Shown here: positions 22,206 through 32,290 of the stretch, in pieces | Layout: each line of letters starts with the position of its first letter | Numbering within the stretch: position 1 is the stretch's first letter | DNA from: Oegoconia quadripuncta | Taxonomy: Eukaryota; Arthropoda; Insecta; Lepidoptera; Autostichidae | Length of the DNA stretch: 64,000 nucleotides | Reading direction: 5' to 3' | Assembly: GCA_949316235.1 (NCBI GenBank) | Contig: OX438743.1 | Span: 31,341,242-31,405,241, forward strand | Translations under genes and position numbers: made by a program | Notes under the pieces: model-generated | Database searches by the model: none | What the model was told of the DNA's origin: nothing | What the model saw: the letters and a program-made list of their open reading frames with translations, nothing else

Positions 22206-23018
22206 ATGATCAACTAACATCCCCCAAAGTACGGAAACACAAGAAAATTCAAAATAGTCACAATTCATGGATTATCTAGAAGTCGGTTAGGTATACGTAG
22301 TATAACCTCCTTGTAAAATACAAATCGAAGGGAGAAAAATCCTTCTCCATTTAAGAATAGAGAGAACTGTGTAGTTTATCTAGTATCAATCAGTGGTATT
22401 ATAATAAATATTACTTGGGCCAATGAAAAGCCGTCAAATTGCTACGCAAAAACTGAGCCAATTAATTACACGTTAGAACGTGTGAATAAGAATCATAAAC
22501 TTACATATTCTGTCTCTACTACAGACGAGCTACTCAAAAACGAATACGAATACGTCTATTTTACTCAGTAATTACCAGTAATGAGGCAAAATAAGTACAA
22601 CCTGAAATAAATAAATATGCTCAATACCGTTAAATCCACAAAATATTCGCGAAAACATAATCTATAAGTATTGAAAAATACGATTTACGAAAAATGCAAT
22701 TACGGATAATTACAGTAACGTTTACTGAAAAACGCTTTAGATATCTTTGGAATTGTAAACGGAAAGACATCTACAAATAATCTAAGATTCTAACTTCCAA
22801 TTTATTATGTGGGCTTTTCGAAAATTGGTCCTGGCTTTTTGTCTGGCCTTCAGGACTAGTGTCCTATAAACATTGTTTTTAATGGTTTCTGCCCTCGATC
22901 GTATCTGAGACACATGTTGTGCAGACTAATGATTTGAAGGACAGCAATAAAAAATGTCAGTCGGTAAACGTGACTTTATAGTAGAAAACAAATTATTTGA
23001 TGAATCAATGCGCTTTGT
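22206..23018. other. Non-coding, nothing recognised
   Basis: AT-rich; a weak R5-like block (AACCTCCTTG) near 22308 only. Confidence 0.4.
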
Positions 23019-23136
23019 TTAACCCCCGACGACGTTAAGAGAAGTGCTATAAGTTGGAAGCTATGTTACTGTGTCTATTCTGTGGCATTGCAGCGCCAAA
23101 GCGACTGAACTGATTTGAAAAACTGTTTTTATTTTG
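23019..23136 (+). repeat. R6 repeat, 5' part (interrupted by S1)
   Basis: Begins TTAACCCCCGACGACG and continues with CTGTGGCATTGCAGCGCC and CTGAACTGATTTGAAAAA. Similar starts occur at 16383 and in reverse near 63135. It seems to resume at 23471 (ACTAGTTTGCGAGATG) beyond an S1 copy. Confidence 0.55.
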
Positions 23137-23470
23137 TTTTTTTTTATATGCACAACGTGTTGGTTCTTGACCTCAATCACACCTGATGTTAAGTGAAGAT
23201 GAGGTCGAAGGTGGAAGCGTACTGACCCGGAAACCCTAACACATTTGGGGGACTGGCTATCTTATCTCTGACAATCCGAATACAACAATGCTATTAACAT
23301 TGGTGCTTGGCGGCAGATTTAGATAAGATGGTGGTAGCTAGCCAGGCGGACATTTCAAATGCCACCAACCAAACCGAGTACTTAAACATGTACCCCGCTG
23401 TAGATCCTCCGACTTCCGAATCGTAAACCCAATGTTGTTTTTTGATTGACCCATTGAGCCACGGAGGCGG
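23137..23470 (-). repeat. S1 SINE, near full length, minus strand
   Basis: Starts with T9 on the plus strand (its oligo-A), then the tail complement CCTCAATCACACCTGATG, body, and GAGCCACGGAGGCGG at the end (the head). The head has a short insertion around TTTTTGATTGACCCA and the B box is damaged (TAGATCCTCC), so it is unlikely to be active. It sits inside an R6 repeat. Confidence 0.88.
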
Positions 23471-23530
23471 TTAAGGTTTCACAAACACTAGTTTGCGAGA
23501 TGTTTCATCGCCATGTTTTACGGAATGTTC

Positions 23531-24376
23531 ATGGTTTTGAAGAATTCAGAATTTAAAACAGTTTTTTAACAGGAATCCAGTAAGAGAACCTTTCGTAGTT
23601 TCTCGGGGGTTTTCTCAATTTGCAAGAACTTATTAATTTATGCAATCCTCTCTGGTGGTAGATGTCTACTGTAAAAATTTTAATAATCAAAGTACACCCT
23701 AACTTTACAAAAAGTTTTTTAAGATCCTTTTTGTACACTACCGTTTAAATTCAAAAACAAAATACTTTGCAAATTAAAGTATAGAGAACATAGTATAATA
23801 CAATGCTGACGAAATATTTAATATTAAATCAAACCACCTAAATTCGACTAACATTAAAGATTTCTCGAAAGGGCCAAACATTCTACGCCATAAGCTACCA
23901 CTTGTGATGATTTATGCAAAACGCGTGTGTCCATAACGGTGCATTTTGTGGCTTTCAAGAACTCTGAACTCAAAAAATTCGTAATAAAAAATAAAGAACT
24001 CATAATTTTCAGTTTCGAGTGTGACGCCGAGATGGTCGTCGATTTTAACTTGTAGATAAGTCAAGTAGGCCTAACTTGATAAGTGACGAATATGGGAATT
24101 GGGAATATAATTTTGTTTACTTTCAACAAATAATGTAGAACCATTCCACTGATATTTGAATTTAAATATCACAAAAAACTACAGACTATTGCAAATAAAT
24201 GAACATGAATGATGTCAATACAGTTGTAATAAATAATAATGTTATTGTATTAACCCCTGAACGGCAGATGTAACTACATAGTTTAAAGGGTAACTCTTTA
24301 CCTAAATAAACTGATCATCATATAAAAATTAGATCCACGCATTCTACATTTATTCCTGTCCAAATAAACTAACACT
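23531..24376. other. Non-coding, nothing recognised
   Basis: No repeat or exon recognised. Confidence 0.45.
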
Positions 24377-24441
24377 ATCTTCACTTAACATCAGGTGTGA
24401 TTGAGGTCAAGTACCAACCCGTTGTTTATATATAAAAAAAA
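24377..24441 (+). repeat. S1 SINE tail fragment
   Basis: ATCTTCACTTAACATCAGG, then GATTGAGGTCAAGTACC and AACCCGTTGTTTATATATA with oligo-A. Only the last ~65 bp remain. Confidence 0.8.
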
Positions 24442-24881
24442 TGTACATATTTCCAATAATTTTCACATTTGGGCGTACCTAATAATATTTACATTAGAAA
24501 CTATTGCATTTTTTTTTAATAAAAGGTAAAACGAATCGCAAAACAACCACAGTTTCCAAAACAAAACACGATATCATCTATTGAACAGTTACCCAAAAAC
24601 ATAACATAAATCTTGGCTATTCTGTGGAAGAAAAAAATTACGCTATTTTTGACGATGTCGAAATATCAGAGACAAAAAATTGTGGCAAAAAATCGACCAT
24701 TTGTTTTCAATCTGTGGGTAGCCGGGGGTTGTGAGGTGATTTTGAATTAAACGTGTCCTAAATCTTTTTCTGTATCTTTTTTTTATATTAAATCATGCAA
24801 CCAAGGTAGGTCTAATTTGACCACTAGGCATAATACGGTCACATGTATTAATTTCGTTTGATTAACTGTCAAGTTAACGAC
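24442..24881. other. Non-coding, nothing recognised
   Basis: AT-rich; no recognised feature. Confidence 0.45.
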
Positions 24882-25114
24882 GACCGATTTATGTTGTGTA
24901 TAGTGACCCTGTCAGCGAAACTAACGGTTGCGGGTTTGAATCCCGCGAGGGGTAAATGTTTGTGTGATGAATACGAACATATATTCCCAAGTCATGGATG
25001 TTTATATAAATATTTATGTATGTTTATCCGTTATCTAGTATCCATAGTACAAGCTTTACTTAGTTTGGGACTAGATGATTGGTGTAAGTGTCCAAAATAT
25101 TTATTTATTATTTA
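24882..25114 (+). repeat. S2 SINE, near full length, decayed head
   Basis: The head GACCGATTTATGTTGTG has a damaged A box. GGTTTGAATCCCGCG is the B box with one change. Then GTGTGATGAATACGAACAT, ATGGATGTTTATATAAATAT, CCGTTATCTAGTATCC and TTTGGGACTAGATGATTGG match the minus-strand copies at 35953 and 55837. It ends in ATTT repeats. Confidence 0.85.
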
Positions 25115-26011
25115 TAAGTGTTCTCAAGCCTGTATGATTTTTGGCTTTACAACTTATTATGTAAAATTAGCTGATTTATAGCAGACCAGTTGTCCCGCAA
25201 TCAGAAGCTCATTATTGTATTATTCGTATTACCCAAAGTTGTTGATCTGCTGTCCTCCGCCAGCTTTCAAATGTATTTTTTTTCTCTTTCTGGACTGTAA
25301 ACACTTTTTAGTTCCTCCATTGCTCGGCAGATACTGTGGATTATCGCAAACGCTTGGCTGTTACGTTGATGTTGCTAAAATTTGACAGCGATTGTTATGG
25401 AATTTATTGCCGCTAACAGCTTCTGCAAGTTTTATGATAAGCCTGCGGGACCGACTGATTAATGTCTCCACCATAGCCCTTTAACACTCATACGTGATTG
25501 ATGTGGATGCCATGGGAATAAAACTCTTAATTTACTTATCTACAATCGACAGTCAGAGTATTCATCATTTGTAATGTATATAGAGGTCAGCTGGATGTAA
25601 TACTGGCCTTATTTGCATCACCTGTCATAGGGAATTGCGGTGTTTTTTTGGAGAGAGGCTACTGTTCAGAATTCTCTATAAAAATACCGTGTTTAACAAA
25701 ATCATTTCGCGTTCTACGGTGTCAAGTTAACGTGGTTTTATTAAAAACTCTCAACTTTGTAGACGTGAAGAGAGGGTCAGAGGGGAGGGTCTCACACGTG
25801 GTCGCCAGAAGAACACATGTGACGTCTCCAACGGCGAGTCAAATGGTAGCACGGCTCACACGTGATATGGACATCAGTGGCACGTTTCATTATGTGAGAG
25901 GATTACGTTGCTAAGTGTAGGTATAACAAAAATCAAGCAATATAATTCATGGTTTATTATGCCTAGATTTTGCTATACAGAATGAATTTAAATTCATTTA
26001 ATTCTGCTTAA
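25115..26011. other. Non-coding, unexplained open frame
   Basis: An 88-codon open frame at 25648-25914 covers a GC-richer part (25770-25900). It resembles no protein that I know; I treat it as chance. Confidence 0.35.
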
Positions 26012-26190
26012 CTGGTGACACTACTCTTGGTTACGAATAACTTTCCTCAAGGAACCATAGTCAAATTCGATCAAAAATTCGATTACCCTTACAAGGTAAC
26101 CATTCTGAAACCACCATTAGCATGGGAAGTTCAACAATTTTCGGCTGGTGACACTACTCGTGATTATGAACAACTTTCCATTAAGAACCA
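26012..26190 (+). repeat. Short direct repeat pair, 143 bp apart
   Basis: CTGGTGACACTACTC starts at 26012 and again at 26155, each followed by a related ~30 bp (GGTTACGAATAACTTTCC versus GATTATGAACAACTTTCC). The sequence between carries CCATTAGCATGGGAAG. It may be an internally duplicated element or two ends of one. Confidence 0.6.
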
Positions 26191-26880
26191 GAGCCGAATT
26201 ACTGCAGGTGGTTTCGATATGGTTAGTTTGCATGGGTAATCGATGATTTTTTTTATCGAAGTCGACAGGAATTACACCAATTAAATTTCACCCTGTATAT
26301 TAAATTGATCACATCTGTTTCCTATTGTTACTTAGGTATAGATGTTATTTTATTTAGTTTCGTATTTATTTGCTCCTCATTCTGAATAATTTCTACAATC
26401 TCCGACTGAATGAGAACTGTTATAGATATAAATATACCTTTGAGATTCTTTATTTCTGTGTTTTTTTTTCTGTTTGTATTTCTTGTACAGTAAAAAAGTT
26501 AAAAAAAAAATAGGTATATTGATTAATTAAGTTATCATGATAATATATGTGAATATATGTGAATAAATCGAAACACAAGGAACAGACCTAACATAACAAT
26601 GAAGCCAGTTTCCATACAGAAGTCTTGCCCGCTTTTGGGCTTCGAACGTCTAAAAATTGATTGTAAGTTTATTCTGACTTACAACTTACCACTTAATTAA
26701 TCTAAATATTGTGTTTGGAAACAATCAATGTTTATTTTTAAAAAAAGCAATGTAGCTTGCTAAGATGTTTGGTCAGCTACTATTCCATATGGCTATGAGC
26801 GAACAATAAAATGTAAGTTAACTTGAAAGCCACTCCTGATTTGCAGAGTTTTATCTATTTAAAACCATACCTACAATACA
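26191..26880. other. Non-coding, nothing recognised
   Basis: AT-rich with homopolymer runs. Confidence 0.45.
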
Positions 26881-26948
26881 AAAGTAACCAAATTTAAAAA
26901 TCTGTTCAGATTATTCAATCTGAACAGATTTTATAATTTGGTTACTTT
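26881..26948. repeat. Near-perfect 32-bp-arm hairpin
   Basis: The left arm AAAGTAACCAAATTT... and the right arm ...AATTTGGTTACTTT pair at 30 of 32 positions around a 4-base loop (ATTC). It would form a long stable hairpin in RNA or a cruciform in DNA. It could be a tiny foldback element or an unusually tight precursor-like stem. Confidence 0.85.
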
Positions 26949-28142
26949 ATACCACTCCCATATTAAACGTATGAACCCAGTGCACAGTGGTGCGAGCGTC
27001 GCAAGAAAGTGGACAAAAAATAGTGGTGAAATACCGCTAGCCGACGACGCATCTGGAAGTCATTGCGTGGCGCTCTCTCACCGTTACGCACCGTGTCGGC
27101 TCGACCCGGTGCGGTGGGCAAAAAAACGTGTGGCGTAGGAGTGCTCCAGCTTTGTTATGATTAAATTACAATGCGATACTTGTAATTATGCTTGCGTGTC
27201 TTACGCTGACAAGAGAAATGCCACGGAACCAAGCGTTTGCGGGAACAGTTTCTTTCGGTATCTGTCCCACTGTGCCTTGCGGTTTCTAATAAATATAATT
27301 TTATATTGTTTAATGCGAGTTGTCTTCTTTTCTGAAACATATAATATAATTTGGCTATGTTTCACAGTGGTTGGTATGATTGTCTGTGTTCTTCCCTCGT
27401 TTTCATATTTAATAATAATCGCTCTAACCGTCGTATTGGCCCGTTAGTGCTATTTTAGATAATATTCAACTGACCAGTTATCCTGAAAAAGTGGTTAACG
27501 ATCATAGATTTATTTTTGCTTCGAACGATTGAATGTTACCATTTGTTTGATTTACCCATTACCCTTAAACTATGGATACAACTGAACAAATCTAAGTAAT
27601 GAAGCATCGTCATATATCATATAATATTATGGTTTTGCAACGCCGCTTATGTGAAAAAAAGGAGTGATGGGCTATCATCCTAACTGCTGCCCTAAGAGCT
27701 GGTGCCTAATTCACTCCAAACTTTAGCTTATTAATTCAAGGTGATAATGCTGTTGCCACCATGTAGAGTACTCTTTATATGAATAATGTAATTTTATATA
27801 GATATGTAGAAAAATAACATCACCCCGTATCTAATCCCACAGGATAAGCTGAAGATAAAACAAATATCCGCCGGTTATAAGGGTCAAAAACCACATTGCG
27901 TAAAGTTGGCCCACATGAGACGCGGTTACGTTGTTTTTTGTCCATCTCCATCGCTATTTTTATCACTGCCTGGTCGTATAGCACGTTGACAGAACTTTTA
28001 GAGAATGGGTGAATGTTAAAATATTGCATTCGTCTTATAAATTAACCGTTTAACAGTTACTTACAGTAATTATGAATTAGGTTTACAAAGTATATTTGCA
28101 GTTTGTAAACCATAACCAAAAATGTTACTTAACGTACGTAAT
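26949..28142. other. Non-coding with GC-richer patch at 26990-27140
   Basis: The patch holds GTGCGAGCGTCGCAAG, GACGACGCATC and GGCTCGACCCGGTGCGG and is followed by a 96-codon hydrophobic open frame (27157-27447), which I consider likely chance. Nothing else recognised. Confidence 0.35.
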
Positions 28143-28280
28143 ACATTTCGTATCGCGCTAACATTTGAACGGGAATTAAACTAATTTTTTTTAATACTCG
28201 TGGTTATTTCTACATTTCGTATCGCGCTAACATTTGAACGGGAATTAAACTAATTTTTTTTAATACTCGTGGTTATTTCT
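28143..28280. repeat. Exact 69-bp tandem duplication
   Basis: Two adjacent copies, 28143-28211 and 28212-28280, are identical over 69 bp by eye, beginning ACATTTCGTATCGCGC and ending GTGGTTATTTCT, including an 8-T run. The lack of any difference means a recent event, or an assembly or cloning artefact. Confidence 0.92.
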
Positions 28281-29591
28281 ACACATTTTAGGTTTGGTTT
28301 AACTTGGATAGCGTCAACGATATAATCGTTCACAATAATATATATCATACTATTTTTTACTTCAGCTAAACTGAAGCTAAATCAAAACGAAAAACGTTCC
28401 GTTCGAACGGTAAAACCGTTTTAAAATAGTGCGATTGGCCTCCTGAGCCCTCAACCCTACAGGGCAACACTTTAGGTGGTCAAGGTACCACAAGTCACAC
28501 GGTAAATGATAGTTTATAAATACTGATATTGTGAAATAATTATAAAGAAATTCCAAATTCTTGTTAATTTCCCAAAATTATTTTCGTAGTCTGGTCTTTT
28601 TAAACTTTTTTTTTTCTATACGTTTTACACTTCAAATAATTTTGATATTGCGGCCTTTAAGACCATGATTCTTAGCTTCTTAAAGGTACACCTTCTTGAT
28701 ATAGCAATCAACAGTCTGATTGCTATTTAACTCATCAAATTACTATCGCTTTATGAAGGAAATTTTCATTTTGTAAAGATGTCTGTTCTATTGATTTTAA
28801 TTGCGTCTTTATTAATTATATTAACAATTTAATATATAACTGTAAAATCTTCTATATAGAAAACTTGAAAAAAATAAATTTACTTTTAATAATACTTTAC
28901 TATACAAATTACAGCTGGCCACAGACGATATTAAAAAAATGTAGAGCTTCCTTTATCGCCCCTATAACACCGATATGACAATCGTCACACCGTTTATTTT
29001 GGCACCGAGTGTTCCGTTAGAAACGCCTGCACCTTGCAACGGCAAATAACCTGCGACCTATTTATCCGGCGTCGAAAAAACTTATTCCAAATACAAAAAG
29101 ACGTTTGCATTTAGAAAAACGTAAGTTCATCCCCATTCCCTTACACCGAAGAGTCACTGAGCTGTTAGTAGAGTTGTTTTTTTTTTCAATACAACCCACA
29201 TGTGGGAAAGATTTTGGTAAGTTTTTATGTAGTCCTTAGTTTAGCGGGCAACGGATGTTTAGTCGCGTTCGGATATTAATTAAATCGTATAGTTTTCATA
29301 TTAGCGTTTCATTGAGTTTGTTAGCCGATGGAATAATTTAATACTGTGCTATATTGACCACAGGGAAATAATGTGGCTTATTTAGGTTATCATAACATCT
29401 TGTTTGTTTGCAACTTTTATGTTTTTTGAACTTGCTAGTCTATTAAGAACGTGGAAGTCTTAATTAGGTACAGTTTTTGTAGAGAAAAAAGGGCAGTGAA
29501 TAAAAATAATCAGTACCTAAATAGGATAAAACAAAGTCTCTGACTGCCTGTCTGTTTCTCCGCATACTCCTTCTAAACCACGCAACAATTT
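28281..29591. other. Non-coding, nothing recognised
   Basis: AT-rich. A palindrome-like cluster around ACGTTCCGTTCGAACGG lies near 28394. Confidence 0.4.
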
Positions 29592-29792
29592 TTTTTTATT
29601 AGCCTGGATTATCCCATTGCTGGGCAAAAGCCTCCCCTATTTTGTCTCTGTCCAGTGCAATATCTCTCCACTTCTTGTTGATAGGATCCAGCTCATCGCG
29701 TCATCACTCTTTGGACCTACCTCTGCCTTTTTCCTGAGGCATCCTGCAGAGGTGACCTGCCCAAACCCATTGTATGATGCGACTTTTGGAGC
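29592..29792 (-). pseudogene. LINE reverse-transcriptase C-terminus relic
   Basis: The minus strand reads KSRIIQWVWAGHLCRMPQE, GRGRSKE and, after a frame change, NKKWRDIALDRDKIGEAFAQ and QWDNPG. WAGH-CRM and EAFAQQWD are the signature end of lepidopteran LINE endonuclease-reverse transcriptases. A poly-A (T9 on the plus strand) ends it at about 29590. Frameshifted, so dead. Confidence 0.78.
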
Positions 29793-30074
29793 GCAAAATG
29801 GAGTTTCAGACTGGGTCCACCCTCGAGATCCAGTCCATTACTACGAGAATACTGGGTTCCATTGCCCGCTAGCAAACCACTGCCAATGGACTATCACTAT
29901 AATTTAGAGAATTTCTTCCAGGAGGTTTGTACATATAAATCATGCATTTTTTATATTTAAAGAAAGCAATTGCACCCGCGCGAAGCCGAGACGTCTGGTT
30001 AGTATAGTGATATAAAAGACAACAAGAGACAAAATAAATAAATTTCTATACGTAAAATAAAATAAATCACGAAA
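29793..30074. other. Non-coding; R7 scrap at ~29965
   Basis: CCCGCGCGAAGCCGAGACG resembles a reverse-oriented R7 end. Nothing else. Confidence 0.4.
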
Positions 30075-30392
30075 CACGCGTGGTTTTCGATTGGCAAAGT
30101 TAAGCAATGCCTGTCGCGGTCAGCCCTTGGATGGGTGACTACTAGTGGCATTTTAATACAAGTGTTTTCGTGCTTGAGTGGGCATGTTAAACAGTCGATC
30201 CCGGTTGTTTTCAATTGGTCAGTGGCCTACACGGGCGACTTAAATATGTTAACTCTCAGGTGGCCAAGTCAGACATATTAATCCACTATCCCAGACTGAA
30301 GCCGGGTGGTGCATTTTGGCCCTTACCCGCTTCCAGTGACAGGAAGCTGTGCTCTACCAGTAAGGACGTATAAGGCTGTTGATGATAATACC
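30075..30392 (+). repeat. S3 5S rRNA-derived SINE, longest head
   Basis: The head GGTTTTCGATTGGCAAAG, TTAAGCAATGCCTGTCGCGG, TCAGCCCTTGGATGGGTGAC follows the animal 5S rRNA from about its middle to the end of the C box. The S3 body (TACAAGTGTTTTCGTGCTTG, CCGGTTGTTTTCAATTGG, CTCAGGTGGCCAAGTCAGAC, CCGGGTGGTGCATTTTGGCC) and the tail TAAGGCTGTTGATGATAAT follow. It is the best copy for showing the 5S origin. Confidence 0.82.
30096..30139 (+). promoter_or_regulatory. 5S-type internal pol III promoter (A box to C box)
   Basis: AAAGTTAAGCAA at 30096-30107 corresponds to the 5S A box and TTGGATGGGTGAC at 30127-30139 to the C box. The intermediate element lies between with changes. This is a type 1 arrangement rather than the tRNA type seen in S1 and S2. 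Confidence 0.65.
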
Positions 30393-30637
30393 TAACATGT
30401 AGAATACTGGATTGGAAACACGAAATTTCTACATAGCCCTTTACTGCACATATCATGTTCAGGAGGACACATTACACATTAGCAATCTTACATCTCCCCT
30501 ATTGAGGCAGCATCTATTCTTACATAAATACATAATGTCACGCCTGGTTCCCGTAGGGGTAGGAAGAGACCACAGACATCCAAGTGCTACGATCCTGATT
30601 CACCTCTTTTACTTCATTCACTCTCATAAGGTTGTTC

Positions 30638-30892
30638 TTACATGCTCGTCAGTTTAAGGTACTCTTGAGTTGGCCTTTCTTTAAAGAATTTTAAGTCCCC
30701 GATTTGATCATGGTACGTTCGCCGTGGTCTTCCCCTACCAACACTACCATCCACATTCGCTTCGTATATATATTTCGTAAGTTTTCTTTCATTCATCCAC
30801 AGCTCTATAAAGAGAATATTGATATTTTCTTCAGTATTAGATTCTTGGGAGTTCCCGTGGTATAATCTCTCAAATGCTGACTTCTCTTTCAA
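30638..30892 (-). pseudogene. LINE C-terminus relic (GRGRPRRTY type)
   Basis: The open frame contains ANVDGSVGRGRPRRTYHDQI, a stretch I recognise from the C-terminal part of lepidopteran LINE reverse transcriptases. Neither side continues convincingly, so only about 30 codons are supported. The methionine start has no meaning here. Confidence 0.6.
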
Positions 30893-31054
30893 TTATATAA
30901 CAGCTAACTATCTACGTACAGTAATGATTATGATACAGGATGCTACCATAATCTATGTCAGTTTTTGTCATTGTTGTAACGTCTCTCCAGCCTTCCGTGC
31001 CGGTCACGTCTTACCTCCGCGCCCGTCTCGTAAACCGACGCCGATTTATCGTCG

Positions 31055-31140
31055 ACGTCATGAACTGTATGGTTCCTGGTATGAGGGCCAACCATTGTCG
31101 CTTCCCGTGGGTGTTGTAAAAGGCGAATTAGAACAGCATA
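31055..31140 (+). repeat. R9 repeat fragment
   Basis: TTCCCGTGGGTGTTGTAAAA followed by GGCGAATTAG is the R9 block also present at 54235 (+) and at the window start (-). Confidence 0.5.
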
Positions 31141-31548
31141 GGCATATTACCAACTGATTGAAAAATTTCATATTGGTCAAGATTCTCATGAATAAAATTT
31201 TTGTGTGACGATGATCGACGTCAGTCTAATCTTGCCTATTAATAGCACATTCTTTCGGACGGTATGTACGTGATAAGTGCCTATTTTAGGCAATATGATT
31301 GTCACGTAACCAGGTCCAGCACACCTCATCCCCACATACATAAAGGTGTGTTTACACATCGCGCTGACGCGATCAATCTCCATCAGCAAGCGGCGCATTA
31401 TCAGCGAGTATCCGCCTCCGCGAATTTAATTATAAAAGTCTAGAAGTGGCATTATTTTGAAAGAAAATGAAAAGTATGGGTATGAATTATGTTATCATCA
31501 TCATTCATCACAGAAAATGTGAAGATATTAAAATTCAATTTGACAATC
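31141..31548. other. Non-coding, nothing recognised
   Basis: No repeat or exon recognised. Confidence 0.4.
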
Positions 31549-31689
31549 TGCATGGTGTAGAGATTAAAAACCCTGTCTGCTATAATAAAGGGTCGCGGGT
31601 TCGAATCCCGCTAGGGGTAGGTATATGTTTGTGTGGTGAACACAGACACATGTATTTGAGTTATGGATATTTCCATCGTTAATAAAATA
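31549..31689 (+). repeat. S2 SINE, 5' part, interrupted by a MITE
   Basis: ATGGTGTAGAGATTAAAAACCC is a decayed A-box region and GGTTCGAATCCCGCTAGGGG a perfect B-box region. TTTGTGTGGTGAACACAGAC and TTATGGATATTTCC follow. The S2 3' part appears at about 32131 after a TIR element. Confidence 0.78.
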
Positions 31690-32087
31690 TACTGGATGAG
31701 TTTTTTTATCGTAAGGAAAAAAATAGAGCCTATTAGGTAAGTGAAATAGAAGTTAATGGCATAGGTAGTTTAATTTTTTTTTTCTTCAAAACCATAAAAT
31801 GTAATAAAACGTTGTGGCATTTGACGCTCGCGTTTGTAGCATATTGCACATAATTACATCATTAAATTAAATAAATAAAAAAATCTCGGAGCAAATATGA
31901 GTTCCAATTAAAATTCGCATGATAGGAACCCTAGGAATCCTGCCAGTGGCATATCAATCTCGGGCAGGCGCGTGGGTCGATTATGTTTTGAAAAAAAAAA
32001 AAATTAAACTACCTATGCCAATAACTTATATTTCACTTACCTAATATGCCCTATTTATTTCCTTACGGTAAAATAACCCATCCGGTA
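31690..32087. mobile_element. MITE M4, ~398 bp with ~97-bp terminal inverted repeats
   Basis: Left end TACTGGATGAG..., containing AAATAGAGCCTATTAGG, TAAGTGAAATAGAAG and GGCATAGGTAGTTTAAT. The right end is its reverse complement with about a dozen differences and ends CCCATCCGGTA. TA on both edges fits a Tc1/mariner-type target duplication. The ~200-bp centre has no ORF. It lies between the two parts of an S2 copy. Confidence 0.85.
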
Positions 32088-32130
32088 TGTAAGGTTGAGG
32101 TAAAGTACCAACTCATTGTGCAAAAAATAT
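32088..32130 (+). repeat. S1-like tail scrap
   Basis: GTAAGGTTGAGGTAAAGTACC and AACTCATTGTGCAAAAAA match the end of the S1 tail. It separates the MITE from the S2 3' part. Confidence 0.6.
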
Positions 32131-32231
32131 ATATATTTGTATAGTATATCAGCGTAGGTACCATAATACAAGCCTAGTTGCTTAGTATGGAACTAGATGA
32201 CGCTGTGTGTATGGCTGAGGACATTTATTTC
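32131..32231 (+). repeat. S2 SINE, 3' part
   Basis: TACCATAATACAAGCCTAG, TTGCTTAGTATGGAACTAG and ATGACGCTGTGTGTATGG match the S2 copy at 14545-14620. Confidence 0.75.
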
Positions 32232-32290
32232 CTTGTAAACGCTTTAATGTACAAAAAGGTAATACATCAATTTTACGTAGAGAATGAGTT
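32232..32290 (-). repeat. LINE 3' tail, minus strand
   Basis: TTGTAAACGCTTTAATGTAC, AAAAAGGTAATACATCAATT is nearly the same tail as at 59043-59125, in the same orientation. Confidence 0.6.

Noticed and set aside
27157..27447. 96-codon hydrophobic ORF as a membrane protein
   Set aside because: Hydrophobic frames are common by chance in AT-rich DNA; no start context, splice or homology support.
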